A stretch of 31,124 bases of DNA, taken from NCBI GenBank assembly GCA_043767025.1, contig JAYUHK010000223.1:1-31124 (forward strand). The letters run 5' to 3'. This document shows, piece after piece, positions 23,155-31,036 of the stretch (position 1 is the first letter of the stretch; the number at the start of each line of letters is the position of its first letter). This DNA comes from JAYUHK01 sp043767025. GTDB taxonomy: Bacteria > Bacteroidota > Bacteroidia > Chitinophagales > Saprospiraceae. A program made the translations under genes and the position numbers. The notes under the pieces were generated by a model. That model ran no database searches. It had not been told where the DNA came from and was given only the letters and a program-made list of their open reading frames with translations.

Positions 23155-25545
23155 TTGAAAAAATTACACAAAATCGTTGCTTTAAGTTTGTTTTTATTCA
23201 GTCCGTTGCTTGTTTTTGGGCAAAGTAACATGGACAAAGCCATTAAAAAATTTGAACTCAACGAGTATTTTAATGCTATTTCGCTTTTTGAAAAAATATT
23301 GATCAAAGAACCGAATAATGTTTTGGCGATAGAAAAGCTGGCAGAAGCCAACAGGCGAGTGAACAATATAAAAGAGTCCGAAAAGTACTATTTTAGGCGT
23401 ATTAATCTACCAAATTTTGAGCCTGTTTTACTACTTAATTATGGAAAAGTGCTGATGAATAACCAAAAATACGACCTTGCGAAAAAAGTTTTTGAAAATT
23501 ATGCAATAAAGTTTCCAACAGAAGGAAAAAAATGGTTGCAATACGTCCAGCAATCCGAAGACGTTCAAAAAAAGATACCCAGATATGAAGTTTCGCCACT
23601 GAATGTACTGAATACTTCCTTGCCTGATTTTGGAGTTTCGTTTCTCAATAACCAAAAAATCGTCTTTGCGTCAGCTCGAAAAGACCTAAAAAATGAGTAC
23701 CTAAAGTTTAACGACGATTGGAATGGTAAATCAGAAAACCAAATTTTTGCTGCCGATTTGAGTGCAGGCGGAAATCCAAGCAAACCTGTTTTGCTCAAAA
23801 CGGAGCTTCAAAATACTTTCAATGACGCACCCGTTAGCTACTCTGCCGACGGAAAATGGGTCGCTATCACCAAAAATAATTTTTCGGTAGGCACTCGCCA
23901 AACGACTCCAAATGGCTTGGAACTTTCAATTTATATCGCCGAGGCAACTAATAAGGGTGCTTGGGCGAAGCCGAAACCGTTTGAGTTCAACACAGAGGGC
24001 TACTCTACGGGCTATGCTTTTCTGAATTCGGACGGAACAGAAATTTATTATTCTTCCAACAGACCCGGCGGGCAAGGCGGTTTTGACCTTTATTTTTCAG
24101 AAAAAATTAACAACACTTGGTCTTCTCCCGTCAATCTGGGTACAGAAATCAACACCAAAGGCGACGAAATCACGCCATTTGTCGAAGGAAATATACTTTA
24201 TTTTGCGTCGGACTTTCATGCTGGCTTGGGAGGACACGACATTTTTGCAGCACATAAAAAAGATAAAATGTGGCAAAATATCGAAAATCTTGGCGCACCC
24301 GTCAATTCTTCCAAAGACGACTTTGGCTATACCGTTTTTTCTAAAATCAATACGGGATTTTTGGTGTCTAATCGCGACGGCGGCGCAGGTTTGGAGGATA
24401 TTTATTTAGTAAGAAAAAAACCGACTGCTGTGACAGTCAATATTTTAGTGCGAGAAGAAAAAACCAAGAAAAATATTGAAAAAGTAAATATTTTTTTTGA
24501 GAAAAATAAATATTTGGATTGGAAAAAAATAATCTCCGAGCGAAACGGAAACTATAAATTCACGCTCAAAGAAAACGAAAACTATCAGGTCAATATTCAA
24601 AAAGAAGGTTATGAAAACTATGCGTTAGTCCTTCCGACTTTCGACGAAGACCAAAATGGAGAAGTTAATTTTCAGGTAAGTTTGAAAAAATCGCTGCCTT
24701 TTTTATCCGGGAAAATAGTTGATGCAGAAGGTAAAAATGCCATCGCTTCGGTCAATATTACGGCTACCAATCCCAAGAATACTGAACAAATAACGTGTGT
24801 CAGCGACTCCAACGGGTTGTACCAAATGAAACTAAAAACCAATGAAACATATCTTTTTAGCTTTCAAGCTGCAAACTATGTGTCCTTGAATCGAACTGTA
24901 AAAACCCCCGAATTTTTGTCGGCTACTACTTATCTCGGCACTACCGAAATGACTTCGCAGGAAAGCCACAAAAAGAAAAAAGTTATCACGGACGCTCCAC
25001 TGCCTTCCAAAAAAACAGAAGATGGTAGTATTTTTTATGCTATTCAGTTGGCATCTTTTGACCAAGCGGAACTTGCAGAAAAAACAGATTTTCCAGATTT
25101 AAAGGATTTGGGTGACATTTATGTAGTGGAAAAAGAATCCAAATATAGAGTGCGATTGGGCGATTTTGGGACAAAAAAAGAGGCTTCTGACGTGCTAAAA
25201 ATAATTAATTCGAGAGATGTTAAAAGCGGTTTCGTAGTAGAAGTCGGTCTTGCGCCCACGCCAATACAGGAAAATAAAAATACTCTGCCCAAATTAGACC
25301 CCAAAAAGGAAGGCAACTTTCGCATTCGTCTTGGAGCTTTCAAAACTTGGACTTTTGATGAGCGCAAGTTTACGGATTTGGGTGTTTTGAGCAAAGAAAA
25401 AACAGCAGCCGGTCTGACGGTCGTTCACTTGGGTTTATTTTCTACGCTTGCCGAATGTCGGAGTTCGCAGTTGTCCATTGAGAAATTAGGTTTTAAAAAT
25501 ACTCTGATAGAACAAAAAAAAGACAATATTTGGGTAAAAAATTGA
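23155..25545 (+). CDS. PorE-like TPR/PD40 protein with tandem SPOR-like domains
   Basis: 796 residues from TTG 23155, chosen because M-K-K-L-H-K-I-V-A-L-S-L-F-L-F begins a signal peptide there and a promoter lies between this codon and the distant ATG 23077. Order: signal peptide (cleaved near F-G-Q), TPR-like helices (about 25-140), a PD40/WD40-like propeller (about 150-420) with S-N-R-P-G-G-Q-G-G-F-D-L-Y and S-N-R-D-G-G-A-G-L-E-D-I-Y, two carboxypeptidase-regulatory-like beta domains (about 425-595) and two SPOR-like domains (625-698 and 719-796). The first four parts match PorE, a periplasmic type IX secretion component that normally ends in an OmpA-like domain binding peptidoglycan. Here SPOR-like repeats, which bind denuded glycan strands, take its place. 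Adjacent convergent gene encodes a T9SS cargo. PorE role is inferred. Confidence 0.78.
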   Translation: MKKLHKIVALSLFLFSPLLVFGQSNMDKAIKKFELNEYFNAISLFEKILIKEPNNVLAIEKLAEANRRVNNIKESEKYYFRRINLPNFEPVLLLNYGKVLMNNQKYDLAKKVFENYAIKFPTEGKKWLQYVQQSEDVQKKIPRYEVSPLNVLNTSLPDFGVSFLNNQKIVFASARKDLKNEYLKFNDDWNGKSENQIFAADLSAGGNPSKPVLLKTELQNTFNDAPVSYSADGKWVAITKNNFSVGTRQTTPNGLELSIYIAEATNKGAWAKPKPFEFNTEGYSTGYAFLNSDGTEIYYSSNRPGGQGGFDLYFSEKINNTWSSPVNLGTEINTKGDEITPFVEGNILYFASDFHAGLGGHDIFAAHKKDKMWQNIENLGAPVNSSKDDFGYTVFSKINTGFLVSNRDGGAGLEDIYLVRKKPTAVTVNILVREEKTKKNIEKVNIFFEKNKYLDWKKIISERNGNYKFTLKENENYQVNIQKEGYENYALVLPTFDEDQNGEVNFQVSLKKSLPFLSGKIVDAEGKNAIASVNITATNPKNTEQITCVSDSNGLYQMKLKTNETYLFSFQAANYVSLNRTVKTPEFLSATTYLGTTEMTSQESHKKKKVITDAPLPSKKTEDGSIFYAIQLASFDQAELAEKTDFPDLKDLGDIYVVEKESKYRVRLGDFGTKKEASDVLKIINSRDVKSGFVVEVGLAPTPIQENKNTLPKLDPKKEGNFRIRLGAFKTWTFDERKFTDLGVLSKEKTAAGLTVVHLGLFSTLAECRSSQLSIEKLGFKNTLIEQKKDNIWVKN

Positions 25546-25584
25546 AAGAAAATTAAAGATTATAAGATTATTTCATAAGTAGTC

Positions 25585-25683
25585 ATAAGTTTTTAGTTTT
25601 TAATTTTGAGTCATCATAAACTATTGAAAATCAACGAATTATGTCAAATTGTAAATATTGTCTATTTAAGTGAAAGAACTTCT
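25585..25683 (+). repeat. dispersed intergenic repeat, copy C (99 bp)
   Basis: Third copy, with ATAAGTTTTT at the left, two heptamers and AAGAACTTCT at the right. Length lies exactly between those of copies A and B. It follows the stop codon of the PorE-like gene by 39 bp and precedes the convergent protease stop by 68 bp. Confidence 0.87.
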
Positions 25684-25751
25684 CAAAAAATAGTACGGTA
25701 TAGACACTTTGTTTACGCTCTATTTTTGCGATTTTCAATTAGTAACCTTTT

Positions 25752-28286
25752 TTATTTATCGGACTGAATGATTAATTTTTTTATAATTCGGTGGTATTTG
25801 TACGTCAATTTGAGAGCGTAAATGCCATTCGGTAGCCCAAAAACATTGATTTTACATTGGTTGCTGTTGTCCAAAGACATTTTTTCGTCCAACATAGTCT
25901 TGCCGTCGAATGCTGTCAAATCTACCTGAACATCGTCGTTTACTTCGCCAAGTACAGAAATTTTTACCACATCTTGCGCAGGGTTGGGGTGTATATATAC
26001 GTCAAGTCCGTTTTTATTTTCGCTGTCCGAGCCAATTATCGCCGACACGACTGGATAAGAAGTAGCTCTGCCGTCTTGGTCAATCTGCCGCAATTTATAG
26101 TAATAATGGATACCAGCCAAAACTTCGGCGTCGTCTAAACTATAGGAGTTTCCTCCACCATTTGGTGCGTTGGCAGTAACGAATCCGAACACGTCAAAAC
26201 CTTTGTCGGGATAAATAGATTTTTCTAACTGAAATCCGAAGTTGCCTTGTTCGTTGGCAGTTATCCACTGAAGTCTAATTTTTTTATCTATCGCTTTTGC
26301 TTGAAAAGTGAGTAATTCGATAGGAAGCGGATTCTGGGCGGTGGAAATGGTAGCACCTACACTGGCAGCATAAAATACATTATTTTTTGCCTTCAATACC
26401 AGCCGAGCCGCCGCCATAGGCGCAGAAAGCCCCGAAATAACGACTGTCGCCGAACCCGTGTTGGAGATATTGGCAGCTAACAGATTCAGCGTATTTCCTC
26501 CGTCTGTGGTCGCAAAAAGGTCTAACAGCGTAGTGCTGATGGGCGGGACGTTGGTTGCGCCTACGCTCCAAGATAGTGTAAGTTGGTTGCCGTTGGCAAT
26601 GTTCCACATTCCGATAGGTGCGATGAGTTTGAACTCCGACGAATTATTGACGGTAATAAGCATATTTTTTTCGCTCGAGCAGCCTCGTCCTTGCCCATCA
26701 ACGGCTCTGACAGTCAATCTCATGTTAAGATTGCGAGCTACGGTAGATAATTTTTCCCAAATAGTGAGGGTCGGGGTCACGAAATCTGTAAAATTTGGAA
26801 AAAATCGGTTGCTGCTTGCCGTTGGTTTGCGACTTCTAAAAGTCGGTCCGCCCGTAGCTGTTGGGTCTGGCGGAGTCTGAAATCCGTCTTCTATATCGAA
26901 TTGCTCCCAGTTGTAAGTCAAAGTATATCCGCCTGAAGCGGTAGCAACTTGGCTCAAAGAGAAAGGCGTATTTTGTGGAATGGTATAGTTGTTCAAAGTC
27001 GGAATAGTGGGAGGGGAGAGCGTTGTTAAGATGGTCGAGCAGTCATCGAATTGCAGCAAATAGTCACTAATTTGCCCAAGACTTCCTGCGTGAAAATAAT
27101 CGTCGCTCAATACTTGCACATTGTAAGGGGCGCAAATTCCCGAGTACGACATGATGGTAGAGCCGCTTCCGACCTCAAACAAAGAACCGACTACCCGATT
27201 TGCGCAGCTTCCGTTTGCAGCATAAAAAGAATGTTCGGCACCGAATTGGTGACCAAATTCGTGGGCAACCAAATCAACATCAAAATTATCTCCCGAAGTA
27301 TTTGTACTTGTGGAAAGAGCCTGCGCTTTGTATGGAGCGTAGCAAATCGTCCCTACATAAGCCACTCCGCCCAAATTGGCATTGCTGAAAAGATGTCCCA
27401 AATCGTAGTTGGCGGCACCAATTTTGGAGTCGATGGTTGCTTGGTTTTGCGTCAGCATCAGGTCAGTATTGGTATTGTTGTAAGGATCTGTGGCTGCGTT
27501 GGTATAGATTATTTGGTCGTTGTTGGCTACCAAAGTCATATTGACTCCTATCTCTCGCAGCATTATTCCATTTACTCTGTTCACGGTAGTCACTATGTCG
27601 CCCAAAGCACTTGCTACCGTGCCGCCGTGCGCTGCTGCATACTCGCCAGTGCAAGCGACCGCCAGACGGAATTTCCGTATCTTACAATCTCCAACCCGCT
27701 CCGAAGCCAGCGAATGGTGCGGAGTTTGAGGGTGTGCGTGGAGCGAATTGCAGGCAAAATGTTCTTCTTTTTGGAGAATATCTTTTCGAGAGTAGCAAAT
27801 GTAATAGTCGCTTTCGGGTTCTATGAGTTCGATATTTTTTTCGTGTCTATAAATAGCTGCGTGAAAACCTGTGCTGTTGAACTCACATCGGATAAAAGAA
27901 TTTTCATTGGGATTGTTGCCGATAGAAGTGCCGAAATAAGACTTTATCTCGGGAAATTTGGCAGCCAACTCTGGCGACATCACGTCGCTTTCTTGAAGCA
28001 TAAAAGCCAGCAAAGTACCGTCCGAAAGAGGTATATTAATGGTGGCAGAAGAGCGTTGGGTCGCAAAATCACGGAGATAACTTTGGAGTTCGGACTGCTC
28101 CAACTTGAAGTATAAAATTTTGTCCGCCGATATTTGCCGCCGCTCAAATGACTCCGCAGAGCTTATTTTGGGTGCAACGGATTTCGTCCATGCGTCAAAC
28201 ACAAACTGTTTGTTTTGGGCGAAAGACAGATTGAGTTGGCAGCTGCCAACACAGAAAAGTGCTAAAAGTGTGAATTTAATTTTCAT
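25752..28286 (-). CDS. T9SS-exported reprolysin-like metalloprotease
   Basis: Secreted zinc protease of 844 residues. Signal peptide 1-23 (ends L-S-F-A), prodomain about 25-200, catalytic domain about 202-420 with the zinc motif H-E-F-G-H-Q-F-G-A-E-H (H342, E343, H346, H352) and the methionine-turn S-T-I-M-S-Y (Met379), as in M12B/reprolysin-like adamalysins. Then two beta-sandwich domains (about 430-560 with P-K-D/F-N-type strands, and about 560-750) and a C-terminal type A sorting domain starting near 755 with I-H-P-N-P-A-Q (765-771) and ending in strands that finish K-L-I-I-Q. This domain targets cargo to the type IX secretion system. It probably cuts extracellular proteins; the exact substrate is unknown. 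It converges on the PorE-like gene. Confidence 0.9.
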   Translation of the reverse strand: MKIKFTLLALFCVGSCQLNLSFAQNKQFVFDAWTKSVAPKISSAESFERRQISADKILYFKLEQSELQSYLRDFATQRSSATINIPLSDGTLLAFMLQESDVMSPELAAKFPEIKSYFGTSIGNNPNENSFIRCEFNSTGFHAAIYRHEKNIELIEPESDYYICYSRKDILQKEEHFACNSLHAHPQTPHHSLASERVGDCKIRKFRLAVACTGEYAAAHGGTVASALGDIVTTVNRVNGIMLREIGVNMTLVANNDQIIYTNAATDPYNNTNTDLMLTQNQATIDSKIGAANYDLGHLFSNANLGGVAYVGTICYAPYKAQALSTSTNTSGDNFDVDLVAHEFGHQFGAEHSFYAANGSCANRVVGSLFEVGSGSTIMSYSGICAPYNVQVLSDDYFHAGSLGQISDYLLQFDDCSTILTTLSPPTIPTLNNYTIPQNTPFSLSQVATASGGYTLTYNWEQFDIEDGFQTPPDPTATGGPTFRSRKPTASSNRFFPNFTDFVTPTLTIWEKLSTVARNLNMRLTVRAVDGQGRGCSSEKNMLITVNNSSEFKLIAPIGMWNIANGNQLTLSWSVGATNVPPISTTLLDLFATTDGGNTLNLLAANISNTGSATVVISGLSAPMAAARLVLKAKNNVFYAASVGATISTAQNPLPIELLTFQAKAIDKKIRLQWITANEQGNFGFQLEKSIYPDKGFDVFGFVTANAPNGGGNSYSLDDAEVLAGIHYYYKLRQIDQDGRATSYPVVSAIIGSDSENKNGLDVYIHPNPAQDVVKISVLGEVNDDVQVDLTAFDGKTMLDEKMSLDNSNQCKINVFGLPNGIYALKLTYKYHRIIKKLIIQSDK

Positions 28287-28766
28287 TGTTCAGAATAATT
28301 TTTTTGATGAAAGCGGACAAAAAATAATCTGAATCTTATCTGACATAGTTTGGCTCTGGCTGCATTTGGGAATAAAACCCGAACAACCAGTTAAAAATTA
28401 TTTTGAATGAAATAGTTTGGAAAGAATGTGCTTTTTATATAGCACAACTTGGGTATATTAAGGGAATGGTCAAGCCTGAAAAACAGAACTTCCACTCCAA
28501 TACTGCAAAGTAGCACATTTAATTTCAAACTACCAAATTTATTTTGTGTTTTTTATAAAAATTTTTACAAACTAAATTTTTTGTCACATAATTTGTATTT
28601 TTTATTTTTTTTGGTAGGATAAAAAGCTACGAAAAAGGCTAAAAAAGTTGGTTTAGTCGAAATTATTTTTTAGTTAGGATTGAAATTTGTAATTTCGTAT
28701 TTGAAGAAAGCATTTGAAACAAAGCATTCAGGTTTTCTTCATTTCATATCAAAAAATCAAAAAAAT
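28287..28766. other. intergenic region without a supported gene; small hairpin
   Basis: 480 bp of AT-rich sequence between the protease start (minus) and the SPFH gene (plus). It must hold the promoters of both genes, but no perfect TAnnTTTG element was found. A 6-bp perfect hairpin TGTGCT/AGCACA lies at 28427-28446, the word AGCACA recurs near 28513, and one TGTCACA heptamer lies at 28582. The only open frames are under 20 codons or are the weak extension upstream of the SPFH start. Confidence 0.5.
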
Positions 28767-29672
28767 ATGTTTCTATTTATTCTCGGTCTTATTTGTGCTT
28801 TTGTCGGAAGGTCGGTGCTGCGAAGCAGCCCTACGATGGCTCACTACAGCAGTTACGCCTTTGCTATTGGGCTTTTAATCGCCTCGTTGGGTATTTTTTC
28901 CAAAGTTTTTGTAATCATTCAGCCGGGAACGGTTGGAGTGCAAACGCTTTTTGGAAAAGTGCAAAGCGACGTGTTGGAAAGCGGTTTGAGAATTATGAAT
29001 CCGTTTATGGACGTAACGACTTTCGACATCAGAACCCAAAACTATACCATGAGCGGTGTGCATGACGAAGGTAAAAAAACGGGCGACGACGCGATTCGCG
29101 CCCTGACTGCCGACGGCTTGGAGGTAGTTATGGATTTGTCGGTGCTGTACCGTGTAGTGCCGACCGAAGCTCCAAAAATTCTTTCCACGATTGGGACGGA
29201 TTTTGAAAATGTCGTCATACGCCCTGTCACAAGGACGCGTATTCGCGACAATACTGTTTACTACGATGCAGTTTCGCTTTACTCTACCAAGCGCGAAGAA
29301 TTTCAGTCACAAATATTCAAAAGTATTGAAAAAGACTTCAAGGACAGAGGTTTATTTTTAGAGCAACTTTTGGTGCGCAACATCACGCTGCCACAGAGCG
29401 TCCGCACGACTATTGAGTCCAAAATTAATGCCGAACAAGAGGCTCAAAAAATGCAATTTGTGCTGCAAAAAGAAAAGCAAGAAGCCGAGAGAAAGCGAAT
29501 GGAGGCACAAGGAATCGCTGACTATCAACGAATTATCAACACTGGATTGAGTAATAACCAACTTCAATACGAGCAGATAAAAGCGTACAAAGAGATAGCG
29601 ACTTCTCCCAACACAAAGGTAATTATTATGAGCGGTGGCAAGGGCAATCCCGTTATTATCGGCAACCAATAG
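28767..29672 (+). CDS. SPFH/prohibitin-like membrane protein
   Basis: 301 residues from ATG 28767 (the frame is open to a TTG at 28680, with unconvincing sequence between). Two hydrophobic segments near the N-terminus (1-17 and 31-48) anchor it, followed by an SPFH/band-7 domain (about 55-200: V-I-Q-P-G-T-V-G-V-Q-T-L-F-G-K, D-I-R-T-Q-N, L-D-L-S-V-L-Y-R-V) and a coiled coil rich in E, K, Q and R (about 230-265, with E-Q-E-A-Q-K and E-K-Q-E-A-E-R-K-R). Prohibitin-type proteins form large ring assemblies that hold membrane proteases and organise membrane domains. No protease gene is next to it. Confidence 0.88.
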   Translation: MFLFILGLICAFVGRSVLRSSPTMAHYSSYAFAIGLLIASLGIFSKVFVIIQPGTVGVQTLFGKVQSDVLESGLRIMNPFMDVTTFDIRTQNYTMSGVHDEGKKTGDDAIRALTADGLEVVMDLSVLYRVVPTEAPKILSTIGTDFENVVIRPVTRTRIRDNTVYYDAVSLYSTKREEFQSQIFKSIEKDFKDRGLFLEQLLVRNITLPQSVRTTIESKINAEQEAQKMQFVLQKEKQEAERKRMEAQGIADYQRIINTGLSNNQLQYEQIKAYKEIATSPNTKVIIMSGGKGNPVIIGNQ

Positions 29673-29695
29673 CCGTAAGAAAATTGTTATCAAAT

Positions 29696-29735
29696 AAAAA
29701 AAGAGCTGTAAAAATTATTTTACAGCTCTTTTTTT
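29696..29735. terminator. bidirectional intrinsic terminator between the SPFH gene and rimM
   Basis: A long stem (29697-29713 pairing with 29718-29734, core GAGCTGTAAAA) with a 4-base loop and A- and T-runs on the two sides, placed 24 bp behind the SPFH stop and ending 5 bp from the rimM stop codon. A TGTCACA word follows directly and overlaps the rimM stop. Confidence 0.85.
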
Positions 29736-29739
29736 CATG

Positions 29740-30255
29740 TCACAAATCCAACAAACCGTTTGGAAGATTAATGATGATTTTTTTTAATTCGTAATCTACT
29801 TTTTCAATCAATTTGGGGTGCAAGGGTATCATAATTTCTTTATTTTTATACTCCACGATAGCCATTTCCTGCTGTGGCATTTCGATAATTTCTTTCGTCA
29901 CTCCGATGACTCCAAACTCCACATCTTCTACCAAAAATCCTACACAATCGGAATATAGTAGGTCACTATCTGCCAAAAAATTTCCTGAAACAATATTTTT
30001 TTCGGACAAAAACACGCTTTTGGAGGACAGCATTTGAGCGGCTTCTTTCGTATCTACGCCTTCCAACTTTACGATTATTTGATTGCCGCTGCGTACAGAT
30101 TCCATAAAATAAGGCACACGAGTTCCTTTGATTTCGATAAAAATAGCTTCAGTACCCAAAAAATCATCTTCAAAATTTTCTTCTACAAAAAATTTCAATT
30201 CCCCTTTCAGTCCGTGCGGTTTTTGGGTGTAGCCGACTGCGATTAAATTTTCCAT
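29740..30255 (-). CDS. rimM: 16S rRNA processing protein RimM
   Basis: Assists 30S subunit maturation at the head domain (binds S19). I start at ATG 30255 (171 residues, M-E-N-L-I-A-V-G), the family start; an open frame of 23 codons upstream has no homology value. The N-terminal domain shows Y-T-Q-K-P-H-G-L-K-G-E-L-K (the RimM hallmark) and the C-terminal PRC-barrel has V-G-F-L-V-E-D and the closing I-M-I-P-L-H-P-K-L-I-E-K-V-D. Unlike the common rpsP-rimM-trmD order, its upstream neighbour is a lipoprotein gene 8 bp away. Identification is secure. Confidence 0.9.
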   Translation of the reverse strand: MENLIAVGYTQKPHGLKGELKFFVEENFEDDFLGTEAIFIEIKGTRVPYFMESVRSGNQIIVKLEGVDTKEAAQMLSSKSVFLSEKNIVSGNFLADSDLLYSDCVGFLVEDVEFGVIGVTKEIIEMPQQEMAIVEYKNKEIMIPLHPKLIEKVDYELKKIIINLPNGLLDL

Positions 30256-30263
30256 AGTTTTTT

Positions 30264-31019
30264 TTAATTGTGGTCTATCATTACTTGAAGTAGCGTAAAA
30301 CCTTTTTGAGCTTTTTGCTCCCAAGAAAGTGCTGGATTTATTATTTGAGTATCTAAAATTCGTAATTGCCTGTAAATCAATCCGATACCTTCGGCATATT
30401 TTTCAGAAGATTCTCTCAACTCAATCAAATTTTCACTTTTTGCTTGCTCTATGGTCGTCACTTTGGGATAATTATTTCCAAGCAAAGTAAAACTTTGAGC
30501 AGTCCCAAGCACTTGATAATTCCAATTTTTGAACATTTGTATGCTTTCTTCGGCGATTTTTACGACCAGATTGGGGTCAATAAAAACATTTCCGTCCCAA
30601 GTATTTCCCTTTTTAATCGGAAAAACCATCTTAATAAATTTCAGATTTTCTTCCACTCGAATCGCCTGCGTTTCGTTTCTGAATGTAGCCCAAACATCTT
30701 GAATTTCAAATGGCAAAGTGTCGGACTTTCGAGAATATCGCTCCACTTTATAGCCCAACCCAAGCAAATTGTCGTAAATAGTGTCCACGATGATTTCTTT
30801 CACAAAAGTAGTCGATTTTAAAACATTTGTCCCCGACTGCGCAGGGTCATAAATCGTAGAATCTATTCTATATGTGACATACTTTCCGATGGTAAGTGGA
30901 AAATAATTATAACCAAAGTCAGGTTTGTATTCCTCTAATGTTTGTTTGGAGGCACAACCCAAAAGGAAAAGTGCAGCCAACGCTGCGAAAAAGAGTTTTT
31001 GAACGTTCAATTTTTTCAT
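30264..31019 (-). CDS. lipoprotein of unknown function
   Basis: 251 residues from ATG 31019. A lipoprotein signal peptide is plain: M-K-K-L-N-V-Q-K-L-F-F-A-A-L-A-A-L-F-L-L-G-C with lipid attachment at C21 (L-L-G-C). The mature part begins with about 15 polar residues, then a beta-rich domain including Y-F-P-L-T-I-G-K-Y-V-T-Y-R-I-D-S, K-I-A-E-E-S and a C-terminal G-I-G-L-I-Y-R-Q-L-R-I, as in small outer-membrane or inner-membrane lipoproteins of this phylum. A further in-frame start at 31061 overlaps the divergent partial gene and is rejected. It lies 8 bp upstream of rimM, forming an operon; link to ribosome maturation is not evident. Confidence 0.7.
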   Translation of the reverse strand: MKKLNVQKLFFAALAALFLLGCASKQTLEEYKPDFGYNYFPLTIGKYVTYRIDSTIYDPAQSGTNVLKSTTFVKEIIVDTIYDNLLGLGYKVERYSRKSDTLPFEIQDVWATFRNETQAIRVEENLKFIKMVFPIKKGNTWDGNVFIDPNLVVKIAEESIQMFKNWNYQVLGTAQSFTLLGNNYPKVTTIEQAKSENLIELRESSEKYAEGIGLIYRQLRILDTQIINPALSWEQKAQKGFTLLQVMIDHN

Positions 31020-31036
31020 AAAAAAATTTTTAGTAC

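Noticed and set aside
27051..28115. Plus-strand open frame of 354 codons
   Set aside because: It lies wholly antisense to the catalytic part of the metalloprotease, whose zinc motif and signal peptide are unambiguous, and its protein is cysteine- and arginine-rich without domain features.
30366..30821. Plus-strand open frame of 151 codons
   Set aside because: Antisense to the lipoprotein gene, without start context or motif.
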